This document shows positions 50,469 through 59,400 of a stretch of 64,000 nucleotides of DNA, piece by piece (position 1 is the first letter of the stretch; every line of letters starts with the position of its first letter). A program made the translations under genes and the position numbers. The DNA comes from Flavobacterium potami (GTDB lineage Bacteria > Bacteroidota > Bacteroidia > Flavobacteriales > Flavobacteriaceae): assembly GCF_020026915.1 (NCBI RefSeq), contig NZ_JAINUY010000011.1, forward strand, positions 52,837 through 116,836, read 5' to 3'. Under the pieces are notes generated by a model. That model did no database searches. It was not told the origin of the DNA and saw nothing but the letters and a program-made list of their open reading frames with translations.

Positions 50469-51134
50469 ATGAATGCCGATATTAAAATTGCTCTAGTCGA
50501 TGATGAAATTTTATTTCGAAAAGGAATTTCTTTTTTATTGCAAAGAGAAGAGAATATAGATGTTCTTTTTGAATCTTCAAATGGAGAAGAATTAATCTCT
50601 CAACTTGAAAAAAACGAAATTAAACCCGATATAATTATAATGGATTTGAAGATGCCGGTTTTAAACGGTGTTGAAGCCACAAAAATTATTAGAAAATCGT
50701 TTCCTGATATTAAGATTATTGCATTGACAAGTTATGATACTAAATCATTCATAGCCAATATGATTCAGGTTGGTGCCGTGGCTTATTTGATAAAAAATAC
50801 TACTCCAAAAGATTTAATTCTCACTATAAGTGAAGTAGCTTCTAAAGGTTTTTATTACAATGAAAATGTTCTGAAAACAATTCAGGAAACTATAGTTTCT
50901 CCGAAAAATTCTAAGGGTGGTCTGGAAACTAATTTCCTTTCACCTCGAGAAATTGAAATTCTTCAGTTGATCTGCCAGCAGAAAACTACAGCCGAAATTG
51001 CAGAACTCCTTTTTTTAAGTCCAAGGACTATTGAAGGGCACAGAAATAATTTACTGCTTAAAACAGAATCGCGAAATATAGCAGGTTTGGTTGTCTATGC
51101 CATTCAAAATGACTTAGCTGTTTTGACTATTTAA
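50469..51134 (+). CDS. NarL/LuxR-type response regulator
   Basis: A 221-residue regulator. The receiver domain has DDE near the start (ALVDDEILF), the phosphoacceptor Asp in IIIMDLKMPVLNG, and Lys in YLIKNTTPKD. The C-terminal LuxR helix-turn-helix is LSPREIEILQLICQQKTTAE with the recognition helix LSPRTIEGHRNNLL. It is predicted to receive phosphate from the kinase at 49562. Confidence 0.94.
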   Translation: MNADIKIALVDDEILFRKGISFLLQREENIDVLFESSNGEELISQLEKNEIKPDIIIMDLKMPVLNGVEATKIIRKSFPDIKIIALTSYDTKSFIANMIQVGAVAYLIKNTTPKDLILTISEVASKGFYYNENVLKTIQETIVSPKNSKGGLETNFLSPREIEILQLICQQKTTAEIAELLFLSPRTIEGHRNNLLLKTESRNIAGLVVYAIQNDLAVLTI

Positions 51135-51139
51135 AAAAT

Positions 51140-51265
51140 TTAAGCCGTCAAAAACTGAATTGACAATACATAATATACTATGATTGTTAAAACTAAAACG
51201 CCTATTCCTATTTTCTGAATTACATTCATACCCTTTTCTTGATTATTACTATCATTAAACTTCAT
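51140..51265 (-). CDS. Small single-helix membrane protein (41 aa)
   Basis: An ATG at 51265 opens a 41-codon frame ending at 51140. The protein is MKFNDSNNQEKGMN, then a hydrophobic helix (VIQKIGIGVLVLTIIVYYVL) and a short tail SIQFLTA. It is supported by a TAnnTTTG box (51311-51318), with a 45-base leader, and by the membrane-protein character of the product. It is too short for most gene finders. Function unknown. Confidence 0.6.
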   Translation of the reverse strand: MKFNDSNNQEKGMNVIQKIGIGVLVLTIIVYYVLSIQFLTA

Positions 51266-51310
51266 GGTGGTTTGTTTTTTTACATTGATTAGTTTGATGA
51301 CCTGGGATAA

Positions 51311-51318
51311 CAAATGTA
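51311..51318 (-). promoter_or_regulatory. -7 box for the 41-aa membrane protein
   Basis: TACATTTG on the minus strand matches TAnnTTTG exactly. The rest of 51319-51484 is AT-rich; a TATCTTTA near the start of the plus-strand gene at 51485 may serve as its -7 box. Confidence 0.5.
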
Positions 51319-51484
51319 GATAGATTATTTATGTGAACTATAGGTGTTTTTACCTGTTTTTTGAGGTATTGTAAATCAGGTATTTACCCCTGTTTTTATA
51401 TTTAACATTCTATTAAGTCATAAAAGATTCCTACGATTCTTTTTTCTGATAGTTCCTTTATATCTTTACTAAAATAATTTTCGG

Positions 51485-52744
51485 ATGAATAAGAGTTTAT
51501 TCTACATTTTTATACTTTTAATTACATTTAATGCTCGTGCGTCGTTTATTTTACTTCCGATGGACGAATCAACACAGCAAAATCACTTAAAAGCTTACGG
51601 TATAACCTACTGGTGTCTTAGTCGCGATTATAAAGCAAGCTGGCTTTTAAATTACCGAGGAGGCTCTTTTCTTCTTCCTGATGTTGAAGAAATTAGAAAA
51701 GAATGTAAAATTCGCGGGGTTAGTTTTGAAGTTATTTCAGATAGTGAAGAAGCTTCAATCTTAAATGAAATTTCGAGCCCCTCTCAAAATATGGAATCGG
51801 TAATTCTGGAAAAGGCACCAAAAATTGCAGTTTATACTCCAAAAGGAAAACAACCTTGGGATGATGCCGTTACTTTGGTTTTAACTTATGCCGAAATTCC
51901 ATTTACACCTATATATGATGAAGAAGTTTTAAGTGATCAATTGTTAATGTATGATTGGCTGCATCTGCATCATGAAGATTTTACCGGACAATACGGTAAA
52001 TTTTATGCAGCTTACAAAAATACACCTTGGTATATAGATCAGAAAAGAGATGCTGAAGCGCTGGCTTCTAAATTAGGATATGAAAAAGTTTCTCAGGAAA
52101 AAGGGGCTGTTGCAAAAAAAATCAGAGACTTTGTTATTGGGGGAGGATTCATGTTTGCCATGTGTTCTGCAACAGATAGTTTTGATATTGCGCTTGCTGC
52201 AGATGGAGTAGATATTTGTGAAACTATGTTTGATGGAGATCCAAGTGAATCTAATTATCAGTCAAAGCTGAATTATAATAACTCTTTTGCCTTCAAAAAT
52301 TTTACTTTAGAAAGAAGACCTGAAGTTTATGAATTTTCAGATATCGATATGACGACAAAAAGACGTATCGTAATGGAAAAAGATTATTTTACTTTAATGG
52401 AGTTTTCGGCAAAATGGGATCCAATTCCAAGTATGCTATGTCAAAATCATACACAATTGGTAAAAGGTTTTATGGGACAAACTACTTCGTTTGATAGCTC
52501 TTTAATAAAATCGAATGTTCTAATTATGGGAACTTGTGAGTTGAATGGCGAATCCAGATATATTCATGGAGAGAAAGGCAAAGGAATGTTTACTTTTTTT
52601 GGAGGACATGATCCTGAAGATTTTCAGCATCAGGTTGGTGATCCACCTACTGTTTTAGATTTACATCCAAATTCTCCTGGTTATAGATTAATCTTGAATA
52701 ATGTTTTGTTTCCTGCTGCAAGAAAAAAGAAACTTAAAACGTAA
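51485..52744 (+). CDS. Conserved exported protein (often labelled asparagine synthetase B)
   Basis: A 419-residue protein with a signal peptide (to about residue 19, NARAS). Residues ~110-250 have a Rossmann-like core with PKIAVYTPKGKQPWDDAV, YDWLHLHHEDFTGQYGKF and IGGGFMFAMCSATDSFDIA, a GATase1-like arrangement in which Cys sits on a nucleophile-elbow-like turn. The ending GKGMFTFFGGHDPEDFQH and LHPNSPGYRLILNNVLFPA is well conserved in Bacteroidota as I recall it. It lacks asparagine-synthetase motifs (N-terminal Cys, SGGLDS), so that name is not supported. Confidence 0.72.
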   Translation: MNKSLFYIFILLITFNARASFILLPMDESTQQNHLKAYGITYWCLSRDYKASWLLNYRGGSFLLPDVEEIRKECKIRGVSFEVISDSEEASILNEISSPSQNMESVILEKAPKIAVYTPKGKQPWDDAVTLVLTYAEIPFTPIYDEEVLSDQLLMYDWLHLHHEDFTGQYGKFYAAYKNTPWYIDQKRDAEALASKLGYEKVSQEKGAVAKKIRDFVIGGGFMFAMCSATDSFDIALAADGVDICETMFDGDPSESNYQSKLNYNNSFAFKNFTLERRPEVYEFSDIDMTTKRRIVMEKDYFTLMEFSAKWDPIPSMLCQNHTQLVKGFMGQTTSFDSSLIKSNVLIMGTCELNGESRYIHGEKGKGMFTFFGGHDPEDFQHQVGDPPTVLDLHPNSPGYRLILNNVLFPAARKKKLKT

Positions 52745-53548
52745 TTAGTTTAGAGAAAATTCGAACCAAATCGGAATATGATCGGATATTTTTCGGGCTT
52801 CTTGAAGCGATTCAAAATCTTCGTAAAAATGAATTACACCCGAATGGATTATTTTTAAACGGGAAGTATTGTAAAATATATTGTCAAACTCAGAAGCCAG
52901 ACAGATATTGTTTTTACATTTTTGTTTCAAAGTAGTTTTTTGATTTTTTAAAACAGATGAATATCCCATTTTTTTTAAAGGATTAAAAACAGAATGTGTT
53001 TCAGGACAGTTAAAATCTCCTAAAAAAACTAAATTCAAATTCGGATATTGTGAGGGTAAAAACTTAAAATATTTGATTTCAGTTTCAGGTTGTTTTTTTT
53101 TGGTAATAGCGTGAAAATTGACAAGTGTAATGGTTTTTTTGTCTATTTGAAACGTTGCAAAGTAGGGTTCCCGATCAATTTCTAGGTTGTACTTTTTCTC
53201 CAGCCAAGGATCGCTTTTTAATTTTGCTTTGGCAGTTTTCCAGATAAAAGCATATCGCTCTGTTTTATAACTGCTGCTGGTAGTTGGATCACTAATTGCG
53301 TATTCCCACTTAAATCCTTTTTGATTTAGTAGTTGAGCAAGTTTAGCTATAGTTTGTGCGCCTCCGTAACCGGCAACAACTTCCTGAACAGCAACGATAT
53401 CATACGCCGAAATTTTTTTGGCTATATAATTTAACTCTGCTGCCGATTTTGATTTACCAAAGTTTTCTAAATTCCAGGATAGAACTTTGGTTTGTGAAAA
53501 GGATAAAAATGTAATTAATAAAAGGAAAAGGCTGAGAACTTTCTTCAT
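52745..53548 (-). CDS. Exported endonuclease/exonuclease/phosphatase-family protein
   Basis: A 267-residue protein with a signal peptide ending at about residue 18 (FLSFSQ). All EEP motifs are present: LSWNLENFG, VAVQEVVAG (Glu), LVNFHAITKK, LVFLGDFNCPET, EFDNIFYN and SDHIPIWFEF. It would cut DNA or phosphodiesters outside the inner membrane. It is a second EEP enzyme in the window, besides the T9SS one at 12065. Confidence 0.92.
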   Translation of the reverse strand: MKKVLSLFLLLITFLSFSQTKVLSWNLENFGKSKSAAELNYIAKKISAYDIVAVQEVVAGYGGAQTIAKLAQLLNQKGFKWEYAISDPTTSSSYKTERYAFIWKTAKAKLKSDPWLEKKYNLEIDREPYFATFQIDKKTITLVNFHAITKKKQPETEIKYFKFLPSQYPNLNLVFLGDFNCPETHSVFNPLKKMGYSSVLKNQKTTLKQKCKNNICLASEFDNIFYNTSRLKIIHSGVIHFYEDFESLQEARKISDHIPIWFEFSLN

Positions 53549-53619
53549 GCAAAATTTAAAATAATATCAAATATAGGCATTTTCTGTCCTTGTAAAATCA
53601 GTTCTTTTGCTAGAATTAA

Positions 53620-53787
53620 TTAATGTTTTTTATATCTGTTTTTTAAAGCTGTTCCAATTATTATAATCTGTAAAACTAATAATGCCGGAATAAAAATCAA
53701 TTTCCAGTCAATTTCCAGCCAACCGGTTTTCTCAGAAATAAACGCAAAAGTTATTGATAAAAATAAACAAAGAAACATTGTTTTCAT
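53620..53787 (-). CDS. Small two-helix membrane protein (55 aa)
   Basis: From ATG 53787 the frame gives MKTMFLCLFLSITFAFIS, a turn (EKTGWLEIDW), a second helix (KLIFIPALLVLQIIIIGTAL) and a basic tail NRYKKH. A longer start at 53871 would overlap the promoter box at 53869, so the shorter one is preferred. Function unknown. Confidence 0.6.
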   Translation of the reverse strand: MKTMFLCLFLSITFAFISEKTGWLEIDWKLIFIPALLVLQIIIIGTALKNRYKKH

Positions 53788-53868
53788 GATGATTTTGTTT
53801 TGAGTTGTATTAATTTTTGACAATAAAATTGCCGTTATGTTTTTTGGTCTCATTAGTAGGTTTGATAA

Positions 53869-53876
53869 CAAATTTA
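53869..53876 (-). promoter_or_regulatory. -7 box for the 55-aa membrane protein
   Basis: TAAATTTG on the minus strand matches TAnnTTTG, with a TTG 15 bases further upstream. Confidence 0.45.
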
Positions 53877-53924
53877 AAATTATCTAGGGAGCAAATCCTT
53901 ACGTTATTCCGTAAAGATGTTTCA

Positions 53925-54593
53925 TTATACCAATCCAAAATCTTTTGCAATAGCAATCAAATGGACATTATTATTGGCTTTAAAATAAATTTTTAGCTTA
54001 TTAATTCTTTTTTCGATGCTGCTTGTTCCATTGGGTGTAATAGACAAATCTTTAAATTCTTTCGAAATACTTTCTAAAATGTAGCCTTTTGATAAAAGTT
54101 TTAAAATTGAAATGTCATAAGATTCTATTTCAATCAGGGATTTGTCATTAAATGAAAATGATAAATCAGAAGAAAGTATTTTTTCTTCATTGTTATAACT
54201 AGATACAATAGCATTTTTTAACTCTGCTATACTATTTCTTCCCTTTGATACATAAGCGTTGATCCCTAATTCATTAAAGAGAGATTTAATTCGGTAACTT
54301 TTGTCTTCGATAGAAAAAACGATCTTTTTTAATTTAGGATCCACCTTGTTAACAGCTTCAATAAGTTCATCTCCACTTGTTAAAGTTGCTTTTCTATGAT
54401 CTAATTTAAATGATAAATCGGTAATTAATAAATCGTAAGGTTCATTTTCAAGTGAAGCTTTTTTTATTTTGAGCAAACCTTCATCGCAATATTTTACATG
54501 ATGAATAGTTGGAATTTCCAATTCTTCAAGTACTTGAACTACAGCGATACTAATGCTGTCTAAATCTTCGGCAACTAAAACTTTTTTAAACAT
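53925..54593 (-). CDS. Response regulator with LuxR-like C-terminus
   Basis: A 222-residue regulator. The receiver has the acidic pair in VLVAEDLDS, the phosphoacceptor Asp in LLITDLSF, Ser in VFSIEDKS and Lys in YVSKGRNS, so it should be functional. The C-terminal ~70 residues are a divergent LuxR-type helix-turn-helix (ILKLLSKGYILESISKEF, SSIEKRINKLKIYFK). It lies 9 bases downstream of two tandem kinase genes, so it is the likely target of their phosphate. Confidence 0.9.
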   Translation of the reverse strand: MFKKVLVAEDLDSISIAVVQVLEELEIPTIHHVKYCDEGLLKIKKASLENEPYDLLITDLSFKLDHRKATLTSGDELIEAVNKVDPKLKKIVFSIEDKSYRIKSLFNELGINAYVSKGRNSIAELKNAIVSSYNNEEKILSSDLSFSFNDKSLIEIESYDISILKLLSKGYILESISKEFKDLSITPNGTSSIEKRINKLKIYFKANNNVHLIAIAKDFGLV

Positions 54594-54602
54594 ATTGTCG
54601 TT

Positions 54603-56390
54603 TTATATAGGGAATGTGAAACTTATTTTAAAACCATTTTCAGAATGTTCATCAAAATTAAGCGTTCCTTTTATTGTTTTAATACGGTTTTCCACATTTT
54701 GTAGTCTTTTTTTTAAATTAATGTATTTATCTTCCATTTCTCTACTATTGTCAGCATATGTTATGGTAATATTTTTTTTGTCTTTCTTGAAAGTTAAGCT
54801 TGCTAAAGAAGGATTATTTATATTTTTTAAAGAATCAAAAATTTCCTGAAGAACCCTGTAAACAGTAATTTTTTTAATGCGATCAATTTTTGACCATGAA
54901 AAAGAATTCAAACCATTTATGATAATGTTTAAATTGGCTGTTGTGTAACCGGAAATCATTTCTTTTAAACCACTCGAATAATTATCATCAGTAAGTATGG
55001 CGCTATTTTCTCTAGAAATACTTCTTGTTTTTGAATAAATATTATTAAGGCTGTAAAGAAATTTATCTTTGTTTTCTATATTTTCTAATTCATTGTTTTC
55101 TGCAAACGACAGGATTTCGTAGATTTCTTTTGTTAGTTCGTTATGAAGTTTATCTGAAATACGCATTTCGCTTTTAAAAACAGCATCATTTTTTTCTTTT
55201 CTTCCTTTATGAGTTATATAATAAGCAAGAAAAAGTAAAACAAGAACACTGATAAAAATAATAACGTAAGAAATAAAACTTGTATTTTTTTGCCTTTGAA
55301 GATTTAGTTCGTTTTTTGCTTGTTGGTATTTTAGTTCTATATTTTCTTCCTTATCTTTTTTCGAATTGTATATAATGTCGGCAAATTGATTTTTTGCCTT
55401 TTTTGTGCTTATACTAAGACTATCGGTCATTTGACTATAAATCTTCCAGTATTTTTTTGAATTTTGAGCATTTTCGGCGCCAATTAAGCAGGCTAACATT
55501 TGAACTTGATAAGTAACCGATTTTGTTTTTTTTGCGCAATTATATGCTTTTTCGATATTTATTTTTGTTAATTCCGGATTATCATATTTTAAATAATATA
55601 AATAAAAAGAGTAATAGTTGGCAATTAATTCATAATCATCATTTAATGGAATTGTTATTTCCATGCTTTTATTAAAAGCCTTGTATGCTTGTTCTTTATG
55701 ATTTTCAAGTCCTAAATAAGCAAGACCAAGATTATAGAATAAAGCAGATTGTTGCATATCTGTATTTGAAGGGGTAATTTTATCTTCAATTCTATATTTG
55801 GATATTGGTTCTAAAATATCTACGGCTTCTTGAAATCTTTTTTGGGTTATATATACAAATGCGATTTCAGACAATATCCGTGATTTTCTAAAGGTAGATA
55901 TTGCCTTTTTTAATGCTTTTTTATGATAATGTAATGCGCTTTCATAATCATAAGTATTATAATAATTGTACGCCATAAACGTATAAGTATTTACAGGATA
56001 CTTTACATTGGTTGTGTGGTCTAAATAAGGGAATGTCTTTGTAAGGATGGTTTCTGTTTCATAAAAATCACCGTTTCGTTGCAGTATTTCTGCAATATTG
56101 TTCAATATGCCAACATAATCATCTGCATATTCTGTTTTGGGATTGCATAGGAGTTGTGCTTTATTGAAATAATAAATAGCACTGTCGTTTTTTCCCAAAT
56201 CCCAAAAAGAATCTGCTTTATCTCTCATCTTTTTTATAGCAGCAGATTTATCTGTTTTGATGTGATTTATTCGATTTTTTTTTGTTTCGGAAAATTGGAA
56301 ATAAAAAAAAGCGGCTAAAATTAAAATAAAAATTAGCAAGCAAACAACAATGTATTTTTTTTGAATAGAGTAAAAAATATCTTTAATCAT
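54603..56390 (-). CDS. TPR histidine-kinase-like protein, probably a pseudokinase
   Basis: A 595-residue protein: N-terminal membrane helix (about 13-30), TPR units (about 40-320), coiled coil, second helix (about 375-395), and a kinase-like end. The H box reads LHNELTKEIYE, with Asn after the His in place of Asp/Glu. The ATP-binding motifs are degraded: the N-box Asn is replaced (FDSLKNI), G1 reads DNSREME where an active kinase has DNGxGxx, and G2 lacks its glycines. It overlaps its paralogue upstream by 1 base. It may act as a regulator or dimer partner. Confidence 0.85.
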   Translation of the reverse strand: MIKDIFYSIQKKYIVVCLLIFILILAAFFYFQFSETKKNRINHIKTDKSAAIKKMRDKADSFWDLGKNDSAIYYFNKAQLLCNPKTEYADDYVGILNNIAEILQRNGDFYETETILTKTFPYLDHTTNVKYPVNTYTFMAYNYYNTYDYESALHYHKKALKKAISTFRKSRILSEIAFVYITQKRFQEAVDILEPISKYRIEDKITPSNTDMQQSALFYNLGLAYLGLENHKEQAYKAFNKSMEITIPLNDDYELIANYYSFYLYYLKYDNPELTKINIEKAYNCAKKTKSVTYQVQMLACLIGAENAQNSKKYWKIYSQMTDSLSISTKKAKNQFADIIYNSKKDKEENIELKYQQAKNELNLQRQKNTSFISYVIIFISVLVLLFLAYYITHKGRKEKNDAVFKSEMRISDKLHNELTKEIYEILSFAENNELENIENKDKFLYSLNNIYSKTRSISRENSAILTDDNYSSGLKEMISGYTTANLNIIINGLNSFSWSKIDRIKKITVYRVLQEIFDSLKNINNPSLASLTFKKDKKNITITYADNSREMEDKYINLKKRLQNVENRIKTIKGTLNFDEHSENGFKISFTFPI

Positions 56391-58114
56391 TATAATGGAA
56401 ATTTGATTAAAAATTTAAACCCTTTACCATATTCTGATTGAATTTTGATCTCGCCTTTTATGGCATGAATTCTATTCTCAATATTATGTAAACCATTTTT
56501 CAATACCATTTTTTGGGTGTCAATTCCTTTTCCGTTATCGTTGTAATTGATTGTTATAGTATTGGATATCTCTTTAAAAGTTATTCCAACCAAACTTGCC
56601 TCACTATGCTTTTTCATATTTACAAGTAATTCCTGTATCGAACGGTAGACCGCTATTTTTTTAATTTTATCAATGTTATCCCAGGAAATAGTATCTAGGC
56701 CGTTTATCAAAAGATTTACATCAGGAGTATTAAATCCGGAAATCATTTGTTTTATTGATGCGATATAATTTTGATTGCTTAAAAGTGGAGTGTTTTCTTT
56801 TGAAATATTTGTTGATCGTGAATAGATATCATCTAGTTTTTTTAGTATATCATTTCTATTATCCTCAGAAGAAAGATTTTTGTTTTCAGCAAATGCCATT
56901 GCATGGTAAATATCATTGGCTAATTCGTCGTGCAGTTTTTTCGAAATTCTGGTTTCACTTTGATAAGTTGCTTCAATTTTTTGACGATTAGCTCTTACAG
57001 TTAAAAATATATACACAAAAACAATTAGGCATGATGCTAATACGATTATCATATAAGATATAATATTTCTATTTTCTTGTTTTGCTAATTGAAGTTCATT
57101 TTTGATTTTTTGAGCCTTTAATTTTAAGTTCTCTTCTTTTTCTTTTTTAGAATCGTATTTGATTTTTGCAAATTGATTTTTAGCTCTTTGTCTATCAACG
57201 AAACTTTTTTCTCTAAGTTCTGTATAGATAATTGCATTTTTTTGAGATTCAATGGCAGAACTATTTTCTATAATGAATTTTAAGACAAGTAAACAATCAT
57301 TGCTGTTTTTAGATAAAGTGAAGTTTTTGTAACTTAATTTAGCATACTTCATTGCCAAATCGGCTTTGGTATTTTGATAATATTCCGCAAGATTATAATA
57401 GGTTCTGCCTAAACCATCACTGTCATTTACCTTAGATTTTATTTTGAGACTCGTTTCAAAAAAAGATAAAGCTCTTGGATCCTTAAGTTTATAATAGCAA
57501 TAACCTATATAGTCTAATATTTTAGAATAGCTTTCGGGACTTTTTTGGACAATTTGCTCATTACTTATCGATAAAAAAATAGGAAGCGCTTTGTCAAATT
57601 TTTGTTGCTTTAAGTAGATGACGGCAATGTTATTTTTTGCTTCAAGCTTATTGATTCTATTAGTCTTTAGGCGAAATGCTTTAGAGTAGTAGTAAATAGC
57701 TGTCGGATAATCATAAGTGTAGTAATAATTTCTTCCTAGTACACTATAGATATTCCATACAGAATCTGAATTTTTGAGATGACTTAAAAGCGGAAGGGTT
57801 TCACTTGCCGTTTTGATACTTCCTGCAAAATCTTCATGGTCTTGCTGGATTTCGGCCATATAGTACATGCAGTAAACATAATATTTAGCATCTTCTTTAA
57901 GGTTGCAATTTGCTTTTGCTTTATTGTAGTAAAAAAAAGCGCTGTCGCTAGAATCAGTTTTTTTGTGAAATTGATCTGCTCTACTAATTAATTTTTGAAT
58001 TTCAACTTGGTTATTTGTTTTTTTTGAAGAATCAATATTGTGTTTCTGACAAGAAAAAAGTGTTAATAATAAAGTTATTAAAGAAGTAAATATTTGTATT
58101 CTTTTTGGTATCAT
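56390..58114 (-). CDS. TPR histidine kinase (lipoprotein-type signal)
   Basis: A 574-residue protein. It starts with a signal ending in the lipobox LFSC, followed by QKHN; the frame opens at 58144, but ATG 58114 opens onto this signal. TPR units fill about residues 40-320, followed by coiled coil (KKEKEENLKLKAQK), a membrane helix (about 355-375) and an intact kinase: H box LHDELANDIYH, N box VNMKKH, G1 DNGKGID. It is closely related in layout to the next gene. The TPR part is predicted to face the periplasm, as in other Bacteroidota kinases. Confidence 0.88.
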   Translation of the reverse strand: MIPKRIQIFTSLITLLLTLFSCQKHNIDSSKKTNNQVEIQKLISRADQFHKKTDSSDSAFFYYNKAKANCNLKEDAKYYVYCMYYMAEIQQDHEDFAGSIKTASETLPLLSHLKNSDSVWNIYSVLGRNYYYTYDYPTAIYYYSKAFRLKTNRINKLEAKNNIAVIYLKQQKFDKALPIFLSISNEQIVQKSPESYSKILDYIGYCYYKLKDPRALSFFETSLKIKSKVNDSDGLGRTYYNLAEYYQNTKADLAMKYAKLSYKNFTLSKNSNDCLLVLKFIIENSSAIESQKNAIIYTELREKSFVDRQRAKNQFAKIKYDSKKEKEENLKLKAQKIKNELQLAKQENRNIISYMIIVLASCLIVFVYIFLTVRANRQKIEATYQSETRISKKLHDELANDIYHAMAFAENKNLSSEDNRNDILKKLDDIYSRSTNISKENTPLLSNQNYIASIKQMISGFNTPDVNLLINGLDTISWDNIDKIKKIAVYRSIQELLVNMKKHSEASLVGITFKEISNTITINYNDNGKGIDTQKMVLKNGLHNIENRIHAIKGEIKIQSEYGKGFKFLIKFPL

Positions 58115-58218
58115 GCGCCAAAAATAAATAATTCTAGAAATCACGAAAGAGTATAAATACGGTATTTTAAAATATTTTCAAATTCTGTTTTTTTTGATTC
58201 TGATTTCTAATTAAATAC

Positions 58219-58246
58219 AAAAAGCCCTTTATTCATAAGGGCTTTT
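58219..58246 (-). terminator. Terminator of the AhpD-like gene
   Basis: aaaagccctt / aagggctttt form a perfect 10-bp stem with a short loop. It sits 3' of the AhpD-like gene on the minus strand, ahead of the kinase operon. Confidence 0.8.
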
Positions 58247-58281
58247 GTCTGGTAAGAGCTTGTAAATATTCTCTTTATAAA

Positions 58282-58716
58282 TTATACAGCACGCAATCCG
58301 GTTGTAATTGCTAATCGATTCCAAGAGTTAATCGTGATGATCGCTAAAATGATTTCTGCAAGGTATTTTTCATCAAAAAATTGCGCAGCATTTTGATAAA
58401 CTTCATCAGAAACATGATTGCTTATTAAAGTCACTTGTTCTGTTAGAGCTAAGATTGCTTTTTCTTCTTCAGTATAAACATCAGCTTCGCGCCAAGCACT
58501 GATTAAATAAATTCTTTGTTCAGAAATACCATGTTTTCTAGCATCTGCTGTGTGCATGTTGATACAGTAAGCACAACCGTTAATTTGAGAAGCACGAATT
58601 TTGATTAGTTCTTTATGAACGGGAGTTAATGCAGTTGAAGAAATATATTTTTCTAAATTCAATAAAGCATTATAAGCTTCTGGAGCAACATTCGGGATAA
58701 GAATTCTTGATTTCAT
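58282..58716 (-). CDS. Carboxymuconolactone decarboxylase/AhpD-like protein
   Basis: A 144-residue all-helical protein. The redox-type motif CAYCINMH (Cys-x-x-Cys with a later His) fits the AhpD branch, which donates electrons to peroxidases or reduces hydroperoxides. The end LAEIILAIITINSWNRLAI is the usual closing helix. ATG 58716 (MKSRILIPNVAP) is chosen over 58767. It is co-directional with the Crp-like regulator upstream. Confidence 0.88.
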   Translation of the reverse strand: MKSRILIPNVAPEAYNALLNLEKYISSTALTPVHKELIKIRASQINGCAYCINMHTADARKHGISEQRIYLISAWREADVYTEEEKAILALTEQVTLISNHVSDEVYQNAAQFFDEKYLAEIILAIITINSWNRLAITTGLRAV

Positions 58717-58795
58717 TTTTATATGTTTTAAAAGTTCATTACAAAGGTCAGTAATGTATGCTCTCAAAAACTTGAACTACTTCAAGAAATACAAA

Positions 58796-59368
58796 TTAGA
58801 CCTTTCCAGCTCTAATTTTACTCATAAATTCAGCAGAAAAATCTAAATAGGAGGCAAGCATGTATTGTGGAACGCGTTGTACAAAGTCTGGTTGCTGATT
58901 ATTGAAGTGATGATATCTTTCTTCCGCCGACATTGTAAATAGAAATTTAATACGCATTTGTGCAGCGCCAAAAGCTTTTTGTGCTACAATCCTAAAGTAC
59001 TTTTCTAGTTTAGGGATTTCATCAAGCAATGATTCTAAAACAGATTTTTCCAGAGCAATAACTTCTGTAGTTTCTACTGCCTGAATGTAGAAATGAGAAG
59101 GTGTCTGATTGTGGTAGCTCAAGTAATCTGTAATCCACCAATTCTCTACACCAAATTGTAATGTTTGTTCTGTTCCTTTCGGATTAATAATATATTGTCG
59201 CATGCAACCTTTTACAACAAAATACATCGTATTGCAAATTTGTCCTTCTTGCAACACATGATCTTTTCTTTTAATTGTAGAAATGCTTAATCTTGATTCA
59301 AGAATAGCAACTTCTGAAGAATCAAGGGGAATAAACTTTTTTATATGGCTAACAAGTTCGTTATGCAT
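58796..59368 (-). CDS. Crp/Fnr-family transcriptional regulator
   Basis: A 190-residue regulator with an N-terminal cyclic-nucleotide-binding-like domain (residues ~20-130: HVLQEGQICNTMYFVVKGCM; quoted in part, FVVKGCMRQY). The C-terminal region is short but has a winged-helix-like recognition stretch (VPQYMLASYLDFSAEFMSKI). cAMP-binding residues are not conserved, so the effector is unknown. The next gene encodes an AhpD-like protein and may be its target. Confidence 0.85.
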   Translation of the reverse strand: MHNELVSHIKKFIPLDSSEVAILESRLSISTIKRKDHVLQEGQICNTMYFVVKGCMRQYIINPKGTEQTLQFGVENWWITDYLSYHNQTPSHFYIQAVETTEVIALEKSVLESLLDEIPKLEKYFRIVAQKAFGAAQMRIKFLFTMSAEERYHHFNNQQPDFVQRVPQYMLASYLDFSAEFMSKIRAGKV

Positions 59369-59400
59369 TATTGAATCTATATAGAGGTTTGATCTGTCTT

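Noticed and set aside
54603..56390. Whole second kinase as a pseudogene
   Set aside because: The frame is intact over 595 codons and its structural parts are kept; only catalytic motifs are lost, which favours a working pseudokinase.
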